From Tissierella_B sp964485455 (lineage in GTDB: Bacteria > Bacillota > Clostridia > Tissierellales > Tissierellaceae): DNA of 24,846 nucleotides. The notes under the pieces are model-generated. The model made no database searches. It was not told the origin of the DNA and saw only the letters and a list, made by a program, of their open reading frames with translations. Both the position numbers and the translations under genes were made by a program. The DNA is taken from positions 1 to 24,846 of the forward strand of contig CAZAJU010000024.1 in the NCBI GenBank assembly GCA_964485455.1, given 5' to 3'. This document shows positions 7,446 to 14,784 of the stretch, one piece after another (positions within the stretch are counted from its first letter, which is position 1; every line of letters starts with the position of its first letter).

Positions 7446-8291
7446 ATGGAAAAAAACATTGCTAAACAAATAAAAGCACTAAGAAAAAATAAAGGATTAA
7501 CTCAAAGTGAACTAGGAAAATTTCTGCAAGTTGGACAAACTACAATTGCAAACTATGAAAATAGCAAGAGAATTCCAGATGTAGAAATGATTTCGAAAAT
7601 TGCAAATTTCTTTGAAGTTTCTATAGATAGTTTAATTGGAAGACAAGATTCGATTAATAATGACTTAGATTATAAATTTAATGATTATTTTAATGCTATA
7701 ATTAAGGGAAATGTGAGTCGCGCTTCTGAAATATGTGATTTCTTATTATCAAATGGAATGTCAATAAGAGAATTCTATGGAGACTATATAACAAAAGCTC
7801 TCTATGAGGTAGGAAGTCTTTGGGAAAAAGGAGTTATTTCTGTATGGCAAGAACATCTTGCTACTGAATCTAGCATAAGCGTAATTAATAATATATCCTC
7901 TAAATATCTTGTTGATAAACCTTTAGATAATAAACTTTTAGCCGTTACACCAATAGCAGAAACTCATAATATCGGTCTTAGAATTATTAGCAGCCACTTA
8001 AAGCTTCAAGGGTGGGATACATTATTTCTTGGTTCAAATATTCCTACTGCCAGCATTATTAATGCTATAGAAATAATAAAACCCAATGCAATCATTCTTT
8101 CAGTAACTATGCCTTATCTAATAGATACTGTGGCTACTTTGATAAAGTCCATCCGAGATGCTAACCCTTCAAATTGTCCGATTATTTTTTTAGGTGGTTT
8201 AGCTTTTGAAAATCAAGAGGATGAAAGCGAAACCTATGGGGCAGATTATCTTACTAATGATATTGAAGACGTTATAAAGATATTAAGTTAA
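7446..8291 (+). CDS. XRE-type regulator with a CarH-like cobalamin-binding sensor domain
   Basis: The 281 residues contain an XRE/Cro helix-turn-helix at about 5-63 (IKALRKNKGLTQSELGKFL, then TTIANYENSKRIPDVEMI), a helical B12 cap at about 75-160 and a Rossmann B12-binding domain at about 164-281. The cap carries W126, nine residues, then E136-H137, which is the W-x9-EH motif of CarH/LitR adenosylcobalamin photoreceptors. The Rossmann domain carries E172-x-H174-x-x-G177, the lower-ligand histidine motif, plus the late GG loop (FLGGLAF). CarH/LitR proteins usually have a MerR-type DNA-binding domain, so the XRE domain is a swap. By analogy, adenosylcobalamin would set the oligomer state and light would break the Co-C bond. 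Light sensing is inferred; B12 binding is strongly supported. ATG at 7446 follows GGGGTGAT. It probably controls itself and the divergent operon through the mirrored promoters. Confidence 0.9.
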   Translation: MEKNIAKQIKALRKNKGLTQSELGKFLQVGQTTIANYENSKRIPDVEMISKIANFFEVSIDSLIGRQDSINNDLDYKFNDYFNAIIKGNVSRASEICDFLLSNGMSIREFYGDYITKALYEVGSLWEKGVISVWQEHLATESSISVINNISSKYLVDKPLDNKLLAVTPIAETHNIGLRIISSHLKLQGWDTLFLGSNIPTASIINAIEIIKPNAIILSVTMPYLIDTVATLIKSIRDANPSNCPIIFLGGLAFENQEDESETYGADYLTNDIEDVIKILS

Positions 8292-8359
8292 AATCATATA
8301 ACATAGGAATCATTAAAACTCCATTATTTTCTAAAACCCTCATCCTTTTAAATCTAGTG

Positions 8360-8397
8360 ATATCAAAAGAACTCCCACAAGGGAGTTCTTTTGATAT
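8360..8397. terminator. Strong bidirectional terminator
   Basis: A perfect 17-bp stem with an ACAA loop: 8360-8376 (core AAAAGAACTCCC) pairs with 8381-8397. It has T-rich flanks inside the stem on both strands. It sits between the convergent regulator and transglutaminase-like genes and can serve both. Confidence 0.85.
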
Positions 8398-8476
8398 ATT
8401 TCCAAGACTTGCTGTAAATTTCTTATCAGTTTTACATTTCAATTCTTAAAGTTAATAGATAATAATTTTAAAATTA

Positions 8477-9328
8477 TCAATACTCATAAATCTTAGTGTA
8501 GTCGCTGCTGTTTTTTTGAAAACTATATGTCTTTTTACCACTGTAATATACAGAATCAAAGGTGGTATCGACCACTACCCATTTTCCATTTATCAGCACT
8601 TCATTCCAAGCATGGTAGACATCAGTAAACTTATTATATCCTTTAACTAGCTTAATAGGTATCCCTTCGCTTCTTTTCATAGCTGCAAATAAGGATGAAT
8701 AATCATAGCATATTCCATTTAGCACCCTCAGAGTCTCATCAGGATTCGGAGTATAGTCTGATGTTAATCCTTTGATTTTATCATAGTTGTAAGTCACGTT
8801 CTTTACTATAAAGTTATAGCTTGCATTTATTCTCTTTATTGGATCAGTTTCACTTCCAACAAGCTGTTTATTCTTCTTCATCGACTGACTCTCTGAAGAC
8901 CATTCAATAGTCTGAATAGAATTCAAGAATACTACGTTGGGGTCCTTCAGGTTTATGCTAAATTTTTCTGTTTTTAAATATGAGTACTTATTATCAGATA
9001 TATTCTTTAGTACACTTACTTTATATTCACCATTTCCCAACTGCAATGGAAACCCTTTAATTATTCCATCTGGTTTAAGTGGGTAGAAGTACTTAGCCTC
9101 TCCCTTTGTAACCATTACCTTTATTTTTTCGGTGCTTACTCCTTTATAACCAACCCTAACAAGTCCCTTATCCTTCAGACTGACATCCGTATACACACCT
9201 GTTCCTGGTACCGTTGTTACGGGTACAGTGGTTTTCTGTAAAGGCTGGGATGTTCCATAGCTTATCCACGATTTAGCTGGAATAAATATTAAACCTAACA
9301 ATATAAATAATCCTATAAATCTTTTCAT
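8477..9328 (-). CDS. Secreted transglutaminase-like cysteine protease-fold protein
   Basis: The 283-residue protein begins with a signal peptide (MKRFIGLFILLGLIFIPAKS), so it acts outside the membrane or at the cell surface. The C-terminal half is a transglutaminase-like domain with the complete triad: Cys207 in NGICYDYSS, His239 in YHAWNEV and Asp254 in VVDTTFD. The middle has no recognised domain, and a TTVPVTTVPGT stretch near residue 35 looks like a linker. The upstream GTG at 9349 is less likely than ATG at 9328, which follows GAGGTG by about 6 bases. It is 48 bases after pilT and in the same direction, so it may be the last gene of the pilus transcript. It could modify surface proteins or peptidoglycan, but bacterial members of this fold are functionally diverse. 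Confidence 0.82.
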   Translation of the reverse strand: MKRFIGLFILLGLIFIPAKSWISYGTSQPLQKTTVPVTTVPGTGVYTDVSLKDKGLVRVGYKGVSTEKIKVMVTKGEAKYFYPLKPDGIIKGFPLQLGNGEYKVSVLKNISDNKYSYLKTEKFSINLKDPNVVFLNSIQTIEWSSESQSMKKNKQLVGSETDPIKRINASYNFIVKNVTYNYDKIKGLTSDYTPNPDETLRVLNGICYDYSSLFAAMKRSEGIPIKLVKGYNKFTDVYHAWNEVLINGKWVVVDTTFDSVYYSGKKTYSFQKNSSDYTKIYEY

Positions 9329-9376
9329 TTCTAGCACCTCTTCTAACACTCCTATTCCATCTATCTTACCTTTTTA

Positions 9377-10432
9377 TTATTTCAAGTATCTTGATAAAAC
9401 GTCTAAGTTAAAGCTATATTGGATAGCATCATCTTTTTTTATTAGGCCTTCATTACAAAGTTGAGCTAAACTCATATCCATGCTAATCATACCATCTGCG
9501 CGTCCAGTCTGAATAGCTGCATCTATTTGAGGAACCTTTCCTTCTCTTATTAAGTTTCTTATTGCTGGATTTGCTAGCATTACCTCAAAAGCTGGAACTC
9601 TACCTAGTTTATCTGATGGAACAAGCTGTTGGGAAACTACTGCTTGAAGTACAGTAGACAATTGAACTTTGACCTGTTGCTGCTGATTTGCTGGAAAAAT
9701 GTCAACAATTCGGTCTATGGTCTTTGCAGCACCTAACGTATGAAGTGTTGAAAATACCAGATGCCCTGTTTCTGCTGCTGTAAGAGCTGATGATATGGTT
9801 TCATGGTCTCTCATTTCACCAATCAAAATTACATCCGGAGCTTGTCTCATAGCAGATCTCAATGCTTGACTATAGCTTTTAGCATCAAGTCCGATTTCCC
9901 TTTGGTCAACTATGCTTTTATCATGCTTGTGAAGGTACTCAATTGGGTCCTCAAGGGTGATTATATGACAAGACCTATTTTTATTAATTAAGTCAATGAT
10001 CTTTGACAAGGTCGTTGACTTTCCACTTCCTGTTGGCCCAGTTATAAGCACCAAACCCTTAGTTCTCTTGTGAAAATTCAAAACTGATTGGGGAATCCTT
10101 AAATCCATGGGTTCTTCATGATTAAAGCTTAAGACTCTAATGGCTGCTGCCTTGGACCCCCTTTGGCTATAAACCACCACTCTATACCTTCCGATACCTT
10201 TTAATGAAATTGAGAAATCCTTATCTCCATTTTCTAAAAATTCCAAATAATGATCTTCTCTATGGAATAAACTTTTTACAAAATTCTCCGTATCCTCAGG
10301 AGTCAATATAGGATGATCTAGCTGGACTAGATGTCCATCTATTTTGAAAGTCGGAGGAACTCCCACCGTAATGAAAATATCAGATGCATTATTTTCAACT
10401 GCTTTGGTTAACAAATCATTTGCTGCTATCAT
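9377..10432 (-). CDS. pilT: Type IV pilus retraction ATPase PilT
   Basis: The 351-residue hexameric ATPase powers pilus retraction from the cytoplasmic side of the pilus base. Visible motifs are Walker A GPTGSGKST (132-140), the Asp box with EDPIEY near 161, Walker B VILIGEMRD (201-209, Glu206) and the His box HLVFSTLHT (224-232). AIRNLIREGK at 290-299 is the C-terminal motif specific to PilT-type retraction ATPases rather than PilB. Length is normal for the family. The ATG overlaps the stop of the upstream gene (ATGA), with GGAGGT about 9 bases before it, so translation is coupled. A retraction motor without a visible PilB extension motor in this cluster implies that pilB is elsewhere. Confidence 0.95.
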   Translation of the reverse strand: MIAANDLLTKAVENNASDIFITVGVPPTFKIDGHLVQLDHPILTPEDTENFVKSLFHREDHYLEFLENGDKDFSISLKGIGRYRVVVYSQRGSKAAAIRVLSFNHEEPMDLRIPQSVLNFHKRTKGLVLITGPTGSGKSTTLSKIIDLINKNRSCHIITLEDPIEYLHKHDKSIVDQREIGLDAKSYSQALRSAMRQAPDVILIGEMRDHETISSALTAAETGHLVFSTLHTLGAAKTIDRIVDIFPANQQQQVKVQLSTVLQAVVSQQLVPSDKLGRVPAFEVMLANPAIRNLIREGKVPQIDAAIQTGRADGMISMDMSLAQLCNEGLIKKDDAIQYSFNLDVLSRYLK

Positions 10433-10899
10433 GGTTGAATTACCTCCAAATCCTCAAATTCAATTACATCATCATACTGAAAATCCTTAGGTATAGACTT
10501 CATAGCTTTTAGTTTGAATCCACTTCTATCAAGGTTATTTAGCTCAAGAACCACTAGTATCCTAGAGCCTGACTCATTTTCAAAAACTTTTGAAACTATA
10601 AAGCCTTCTGGAAACTGATCCCAAATAGTATCGGAATATATTTGACTTATCCTGTCTTTAATGGTTTCTATTTCCGCATTTCTATCTCTTTCTAGGGAGT
10701 TGTTAGCTGCCCAGAAAAATTCTTGGGCTTCTCCCTCTAAGAGGTAATACTCCTTTGTCATTTCTACATTTTTTAGGGCCAATCGGTAATCAGAATAAGA
10801 CGATGAAATCGTCAATACACTGAATACCATTAACAGTAGAAATGTTAGAATCACTAAAATGCTAGAACTTCCTCTTCTATTTTTAATCATCTTCATCAT
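10429..10899 (-). CDS. PilX-like pilus accessory protein with prepilin-like N terminus
   Basis: The 156 residues start MMKMIKNRRG followed by a hydrophobic helix (SSSILVILTFLLLMVF SVL). The R-R-G then small-residue start with no glutamate at mature position 5 resembles PilX-type minor components more than major pilins. The rest is charged and unrecognised. Both ends overlap neighbours by ATGA junctions, tying it firmly into the pilus operon between a prepilin gene and pilT. ATG at 10899 follows GGAGGTGA. A role in pilus assembly is inferred from position and N terminus only. Confidence 0.65.
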   Translation of the reverse strand: MMKMIKNRRGSSSILVILTFLLLMVFSVLTISSSYSDYRLALKNVEMTKEYYLLEGEAQEFFWAANNSLERDRNAEIETIKDRISQIYSDTIWDQFPEGFIVSKVFENESGSRILVVLELNNLDRSGFKLKAMKSIPKDFQYDDVIEFEDLEVIQP

Positions 10900-11414
10900 T
10901 CTGTCACCTCCAGAGGAGTATCTAAGTATACCTTTGTAGTGACATTATAGATTAAAGTATTAATTTCGCTACTTTTAAAATATGGCTTTTCACTTGTTAT
11001 AGAAACCTCTAAAGAATAAAGTGAATTATCACCTTTAGTATCATCCACACTTTTCATTAATACTGAAGCTTTAAATACACCATTCTTGTCATCTTTATTC
11101 AGTAGTTCCCAATTTTCATCATAATATCCAACTCTTATTAACTCATTTGAATTATCTGGAGATTTTATAATTTGCATTTGACTAAGAGGCTCTTCACTCC
11201 ATCTTTCGGCTTTTATTGATTCTACAATTCTATTGGTTAAAAAAACGGCTTTATCAAGGTCTGCAGACCGAAGTGCAACTTCCTTAGCTCCTATAAAAAG
11301 TTGAATCATTATGGTCCCAACTATGGCTAGAGTGCCTACTGAAATTATAAGTTCAACTAAAGTAAATCCTCTTTTTTTATTCAACCTAATAATTAATGAA
11401 CTAATACATGACAT
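10896..11414 (-). CDS. Type IV prepilin-like protein with canonical cleavage site
   Basis: This 172-residue prepilin has the class III signal N-K-K-R-G then FTLVELIISVGTLAIVGTIM. Processing after Gly by a prepilin peptidase would leave Phe1 and Glu5, the residue needed for assembly. The C-terminal domain is unrecognised. A frame opens at GTG 11420, but ATG at 11414 is a better 9 bases after AAGGAG. It lies downstream of the IS-interrupted gene, so its transcription now has to pass through or start inside the insertion element. It is probably a minor pseudopilin (PilV/PilI-like position in the operon); its identity as the main pilin is unlikely. Confidence 0.8.
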   Translation of the reverse strand: MSCISSLIIRLNKKRGFTLVELIISVGTLAIVGTIMIQLFIGAKEVALRSADLDKAVFLTNRIVESIKAERWSEEPLSQMQIIKSPDNSNELIRVGYYDENWELLNKDDKNGVFKASVLMKSVDDTKGDNSLYSLEVSITSEKPYFKSSEINTLIYNVTTKVYLDTPLEVTE

Positions 11415-11434
11415 AGACACCTACTCCTTATATT

Positions 11435-11670
11435 TTAAAGGATGGATATAAATCCTTCAATGGAACTCTCTCCACTTTCATTAAACAAAACTAATCTAAA
11501 GTCGATTCCATCCTTATATTCTTTAAGCTCTAACTTATCAATCCTTGTTATTTCAAAGCTTGATTCAGGGTCTGGGTCTGACCCAAGAGGTATAATTGTT
11601 TCTCTTAGGCTTCCTTTATATACAAATATTACAGTTTCATACTGAATACCATCTAGACTTTCTAAAACCA
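11435..11670 (-). pseudogene. C-terminal fragment of a minor prepilin gene cut by the IS element
   Basis: This frame reads LESLDGIQYETVIFVYKG and ends GFISIL, with no start signal of its own. Removing the IS element and one copy of the 3-bp duplication joins it in frame to the fragment at 12884-13136, giving ...GNCLVV-LESLDG... The rebuilt protein would be about 161 residues, a normal size for a minor pilin. An ATG formed near the IS end is unlikely to be used because no ribosome site precedes it. Confidence 0.8.
11668..11670. repeat. Target-site duplication CCA (left copy)
   Basis: CCA at 11668-11670 repeats at 12884-12886, flanking the element. A 3-bp duplication fits the IS3 family, and removing one copy restores the host reading frame. 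Because the element itself ends in CCA, the boundary could be shifted by a few bases. Confidence 0.65.
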
Positions 11671-11712
11671 TGGATTGTCAACACTAATTTAGACAGTTTT
11701 TATAAGGTTATG
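11671..11712 (+). repeat. IS terminal inverted repeat, orfB end
   Basis: Starts TGGATTGTCAACAC and ends ATAAGGTTATG. It aligns base for base without gaps to the reverse complement of 12842-12883, sharing roughly 27 of 42 positions, with the best match over TAGACA and ATAAGGT. Confidence 0.7.
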
Positions 11713-12522
11713 TAATTTATATTCTATAGGACTCAAATATCCTAGTGTTGAATGAATCCTAATATTATTAAACCAATTTACATAATCAGCTAACATAATT
11801 TCTAACTGCTCTAGGCTATCAAAATGATAGTTATTAGCGAATTCAGTTTTAAATATCTTGAATGTAGCTTCAGCTACAGCATTATCATAGGGACATCCCT
11901 TCATGCTTAAGGAACGCTTGATTTTGAATGTATTCAGGACTTCATCTATTATTTTATTTTTAAATTCGTTTCCTCGATCTGTATGAAAAAGTGTAATATC
12001 ATCTAATTTAGTTTTAACCTTTGCAAATGCTCTATAAACTAGAGGAGCATCTTTGTTAGGACCAGCACTAAAACCAATTATTTCTCTATTAAATAGGTCG
12101 ACTAATAAACATACATAGTTCCATTTTCTATTAACTCTAACGTATGTTAAGTCACTAACTACAGCTGCATAAGGCTTATCTGTATTGAATTCTCTGTTTA
12201 GTTCATTAGCTATCTTTGATTCATTGCATTTATCCACATGAGGCTTGTACTGAGCAACTGTATAGTTTGAAACCAAGCCATTTTGCTTCATTATTTTACC
12301 TATTTTTCTTCTTGATACTATATAGCCTGCTTTTTTAAGCTCGACTTTAATTTTTCTGGTACCATAGTTGTTTCTACTAGCTTTAAATATATTTATAACC
12401 ATTGGTGTTATTTCATCTATAGATTCATTATCTTTTGATTCATAGTAATAAGTGCTTCTATTAACTTGTAGGACTTTGCACATTGCTGATACACTGTATT
12501 TGTGGGCATTACTCTTAATCAC
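11689..12522 (-). CDS. IS3-family transposase catalytic subunit (OrfB)
   Basis: The 277-residue protein has an N-terminal HTH_21-like region (YGTRKIKVELKKAGYIVSRR, about 53-72) and an rve integrase core with the catalytic triad Asp124 (VVSDLTYVR), Asp182 (FHTDRGNEF) and Glu218 (NAVAEATFK). The D182-Glu218 spacing is exactly 35 residues, the DD(35)E of the IS3 family. The frame opens at GTG 12522, just past the orfA stop and in the -1 frame. In this family the active transposase is usually an OrfAB fusion made by -1 frameshifting. The sequence CGAAAGTAA at the end of orfA allows a slip, although no strong A6G heptamer is seen. Confidence 0.93.
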   Translation of the reverse strand: MIKSNAHKYSVSAMCKVLQVNRSTYYYESKDNESIDEITPMVINIFKASRNNYGTRKIKVELKKAGYIVSRRKIGKIMKQNGLVSNYTVAQYKPHVDKCNESKIANELNREFNTDKPYAAVVSDLTYVRVNRKWNYVCLLVDLFNREIIGFSAGPNKDAPLVYRAFAKVKTKLDDITLFHTDRGNEFKNKIIDEVLNTFKIKRSLSMKGCPYDNAVAEATFKIFKTEFANNYHFDSLEQLEIMLADYVNWFNNIRIHSTLGYLSPIEYKLHNLIKTV

Positions 12523-12524
12523 AT

Positions 12525-12809
12525 TTACTTTCGTCCTAATATCAGCGCCGCTTGCTTTAAAATATCATTCTCCATTTTCAGCTGTTGGTTTTCTTTCCTT
12601 AGTTTGATTAGTTCATTTTCTTCAGGGGAACGATTATCTTTTTCCTTAAATGATCCAGTAGTTTGGCTTCTTTTTATCCAAGTATTGAAAGCTGTAGCTG
12701 TTAAATCATATTCAGCAATAATATCATTCTTAGGCTTGCCACTTTCATATAGTTTTACCATTTGTTCTTTGAATTCTTGGGTATAGGTTCTTCTTTCTCT
12801 TTTTGCCAT
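12525..12809 (-). CDS. IS3-family transposase DNA-binding subunit (OrfA)
   Basis: The 94-residue protein has a helix-turn-helix (YTQEFKEQMVKLYESGKP, about 9-26, with the recognition helix near AFNTWIKR) followed by a leucine-zipper-like coiled coil (ENELIKLRKENQQLKMENDI, about 64-83). This is the standard OrfA layout, binding the terminal repeats and pairing with OrfB. ATG at 12809 follows AAGGAG. The end runs into the orfB phase with the stop at 12525-12527. Confidence 0.92.
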   Translation of the reverse strand: MAKRERRTYTQEFKEQMVKLYESGKPKNDIIAEYDLTATAFNTWIKRSQTTGSFKEKDNRSPEENELIKLRKENQQLKMENDILKQAALILGRK

Positions 12810-12841
12810 ATAAACTCTCTCCTTTTGATATTATTAGTTTA

Positions 12842-12883
12842 CATGACCTTATTTTTATTGTCTAGTTTATTGTAACCTATCCA
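12842..12883 (-). repeat. IS terminal inverted repeat, orfA end
   Basis: Read on the minus strand it starts TGGATAGGTTACAATAAAC and ends ATAAGGTCATG, mirroring the repeat at 11671-11712. It is directly followed by the second CCA duplication copy at 12884-12886. Confidence 0.7.
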
Positions 12884-13136
12884 CCACTAAGCAATTTCCA
12901 TCTATTCCATTATATGAATCCACGCGAATACCATTTTTCTCCATATTCTGCCTAGCCTTTGTATAGATGTAAGAAGAACCTACTCTTATATTTGAGCTTG
13001 CCTCTGTTTTTGCAATAGTTGCAATATATGCATCAGTTCCACTGGATACAAGAGTCAAAGTAGCAACTGAAAAAAGTATTAGAAGAATCATAGCAAATAT
13101 AAGTTCATATAAAGCTCTTCCATTGTATTTGCCCAT
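12884..13136 (-). pseudogene. N-terminal fragment of a minor prepilin gene cut by the IS element
   Basis: ATG at 13136 (after AGGTAGGTG) begins MGKYNG-RALYELIFAMILLIL, a prepilin signal with Gly at -1 and Glu at mature position 5, followed by a hydrophobic helix. The host reading stops at the IS junction after GNCLVV and then reads four IS-encoded residues to a stop. The start overlaps closely with the upstream gene, whose TAG is at 13146. The protein would be truncated at about 89 residues and probably cannot be assembled, although a short product with an intact N-terminal helix could still be made. Confidence 0.82.
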
Positions 13137-13145
13137 CTTCCACAC

Positions 13146-13457
13146 CTACCTTTTAATTACCATTATTTTAGGGGCTATATTGGAGCCTTGAACGTCGTAA
13201 TGATAAAAATATTTTTCTTCATCAAGTATTATACTATAATTATCACTGAGATATTTAAGATTTGGTGGATATCCTCCCTCAATGGCATAACACTGAACAG
13301 CTGCTCTCATAAGAGTATCCTCAAGAAGTTTGACTGCATCCTCATTGCTTTTTGTAGAAAAGTTATTTATAACTTGGATTGATGCTAAAAGAATTAAAAT
13401 AGTAATAATTATAATAAGAATTTCCTGGATGCCAATAGCTTTTAAAGCTTTTTTCAT
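13146..13457 (-). CDS. Small prepilin-like protein with noncanonical cleavage site
   Basis: The 103-residue protein begins MKKALKA then IGIQEILIIIITILILLASI. If cut after Ala7, Glu falls at mature position 5, as assembly requires. The usual -1 Gly and Phe+1 are missing, so this is a divergent class III signal. The short C-terminal part (ending APKIMVIKR) includes AVQCYAIEGGYPPNLKYLSDNY, a pattern common in small pseudopilins where the helix end meets a P-P turn. ATG at 13457 is about 7 bases after GGGAGG; an upstream in-frame start at 13481 overlaps pilC. It sits just behind pilC, the common place for a major pilin or core minor pilin. Confidence 0.7.
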   Translation of the reverse strand: MKKALKAIGIQEILIIIITILILLASIQVINNFSTKSNEDAVKLLEDTLMRAAVQCYAIEGGYPPNLKYLSDNYSIILDEEKYFYHYDVQGSNIAPKIMVIKR

Positions 13458-13473
13458 ATCTATCCCTCCCAGA

Positions 13474-14541
13474 TTATCCAATGGAGGACATTATTTGTAT
13501 CATTGGAAGCATAACTGTCAATAATATGAGCCCTACGACTATAGATAGTATAATTACCAAAGTAGGCTCTATTGAAGAGATGAGCTTTCCTGTTGCTCTA
13601 TCAAGTTCAACTTCGTAAATCTCTGATAGTTTTTCAAGAGTTGAGTCAACTTGTCCAGATTTAACTCCAATTCTTATCATTTGGTTAAATAGTCTAGGAA
13701 ATATTCCAATTGATGCAATTGCATCCGGTATAGAATCTCCTTGATGAATCTTCTCTTGAACTATTTTTATTTTTTCTTCAGCAAACTTATTCCCCATAAG
13801 GGGAGTAGACATTCCCAATGCATCCTCAAAAGGGATACCTGCTTTTACCATCATCGCCATACCCTCAGAAAATCTCAAAGCTATGAGCCTCTTATAAAAC
13901 CCTCCAACCATCTTTGACTCGAGTTTAAAGGAACCTAGCCAAGACCCTCCACGATCACTCCTGCTATAGATATATAGGCCTATAAGCCCTAAGGCAACTA
14001 AAGCCATTATCCAAATCGCTGCTTTCTTAAGTGTTTCCACAACTCCAAAGAGGGTACTTGCAGAAGCAGGAAGGTTTCCTCCAAGAGAAGACAACACCTC
14101 TTGAAATACAGGAAATACCTTAAGTACTAGTAGGACCAAAACAGCAGCCATAAGCACGAAAAGAATGATTGGATAAACAAGTGCACTTCTAATTTTATAC
14201 CTTAATGCTTCTTGCTTTTCGTAAAATCTACTGAGCCTTTCCATTTCAATATCTATCATTCCTGATTTTTCTGCTATTTCTGTCATCTGAATAAAATACT
14301 GAGGAAAAGCTTCAGATACTCTTAGGGATTCATAAAGCCTTTTGCCCTCTCTAACATCATTATATAATTTAGATGTCAATGATTTAACCTTTCCATCTTC
14401 TAATTCACCCATCATAAGCTCAAGTCCCTCCAAGTAAGGTACCCCCGACTTCATGATAACAGATAACTGGTAAGAAAATAGGGAAAGCTCTTCTAAATTA
14501 AGGTTCTTATTATTTACATTCTCAATATTTATATCTTTCAA
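13474..14541 (-). CDS. pilC: Type IV pilus inner-membrane platform protein PilC
   Basis: The protein of about 355 residues has two T2SF domains (about 20-145 and 220-350): FSYQLSVIMKSGVPYLEGLEL in the first and LRFSEGMAMMVKAGIPFEDAL in the second. Each is followed by hydrophobic helices (YPIILFVLMAAVLVLLVLKVFP; near the end PTLVIILSIVVGLILLTVMLP). PilC is the platform on which PilB and PilT act. Length is slightly short for PilC (about 400) because the N-terminal tail is brief. TTG at 14541 lies 6 bases after GGGGTG and is preferred over GTG at 14550. It is the first gene of the pilus cluster. Confidence 0.92.
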   Translation of the reverse strand: MKDINIENVNNKNLNLEELSLFSYQLSVIMKSGVPYLEGLELMMGELEDGKVKSLTSKLYNDVREGKRLYESLRVSEAFPQYFIQMTEIAEKSGMIDIEMERLSRFYEKQEALRYKIRSALVYPIILFVLMAAVLVLLVLKVFPVFQEVLSSLGGNLPASASTLFGVVETLKKAAIWIMALVALGLIGLYIYSRSDRGGSWLGSFKLESKMVGGFYKRLIALRFSEGMAMMVKAGIPFEDALGMSTPLMGNKFAEEKIKIVQEKIHQGDSIPDAIASIGIFPRLFNQMIRIGVKSGQVDSTLEKLSEIYEVELDRATGKLISSIEPTLVIILSIVVGLILLTVMLPMIQIMSSIG

Positions 14542-14550
14542 AGTATCCAC

Positions 14551-14784
14551 CCCATTAGTCTAAAAAAGTCTAAAATCACCTTTTTTTACTTATACCCTTT
14601 TAAAGCGTATAGTACTCTTTACAATAATATATTATAGTAATTTATTACCAATTTTTATTGCGACACAAATGTTACTATGTTATTATTATTTTAACTAATA
14701 GAATTCTAAATCGCAATTTTAATATATCATAATCAATTTTCATACATTGTAAATTATTTAGAAATATTCATATCGAGGTGCCTT
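14551..14784. other. Divergent intergenic region between pilC and the 7TM diguanylate cyclase
   Basis: About 230 bases of very AT-rich DNA must hold both promoters. I looked for a c-di-GMP riboswitch, which would fit the context, and recognised neither class. No convincing -35/-10 pairs stand out on either strand. Confidence 0.35.

Larger units (their letters stand above)
11671..12883 (-). mobile_element. Complete IS3-family insertion sequence (1213 bp)
   Basis: The element carries two overlapping-phase genes (orfA, orfB) on the minus strand. It is bounded by imperfect inverted repeats of about 42 bp beginning TGGAT and sharing ACA, TAGACA and ATAAGGT blocks (11671-11712 and 12842-12883). 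It interrupts a minor prepilin gene and is flanked by a CCA duplication. Both genes look intact, so the element may still be mobile and recent. Confidence 0.88.

Noticed and set aside
12502..12786. Plus-strand 94-codon frame inside the IS element
   Set aside because: It is exactly antisense to orfA, which has clear HTH and coiled-coil features and a ribosome site.
14551..14784. Possible c-di-GMP riboswitch upstream of pilC
   Set aside because: The context made it attractive, but the conserved class I and class II core sequences were not found on either strand.
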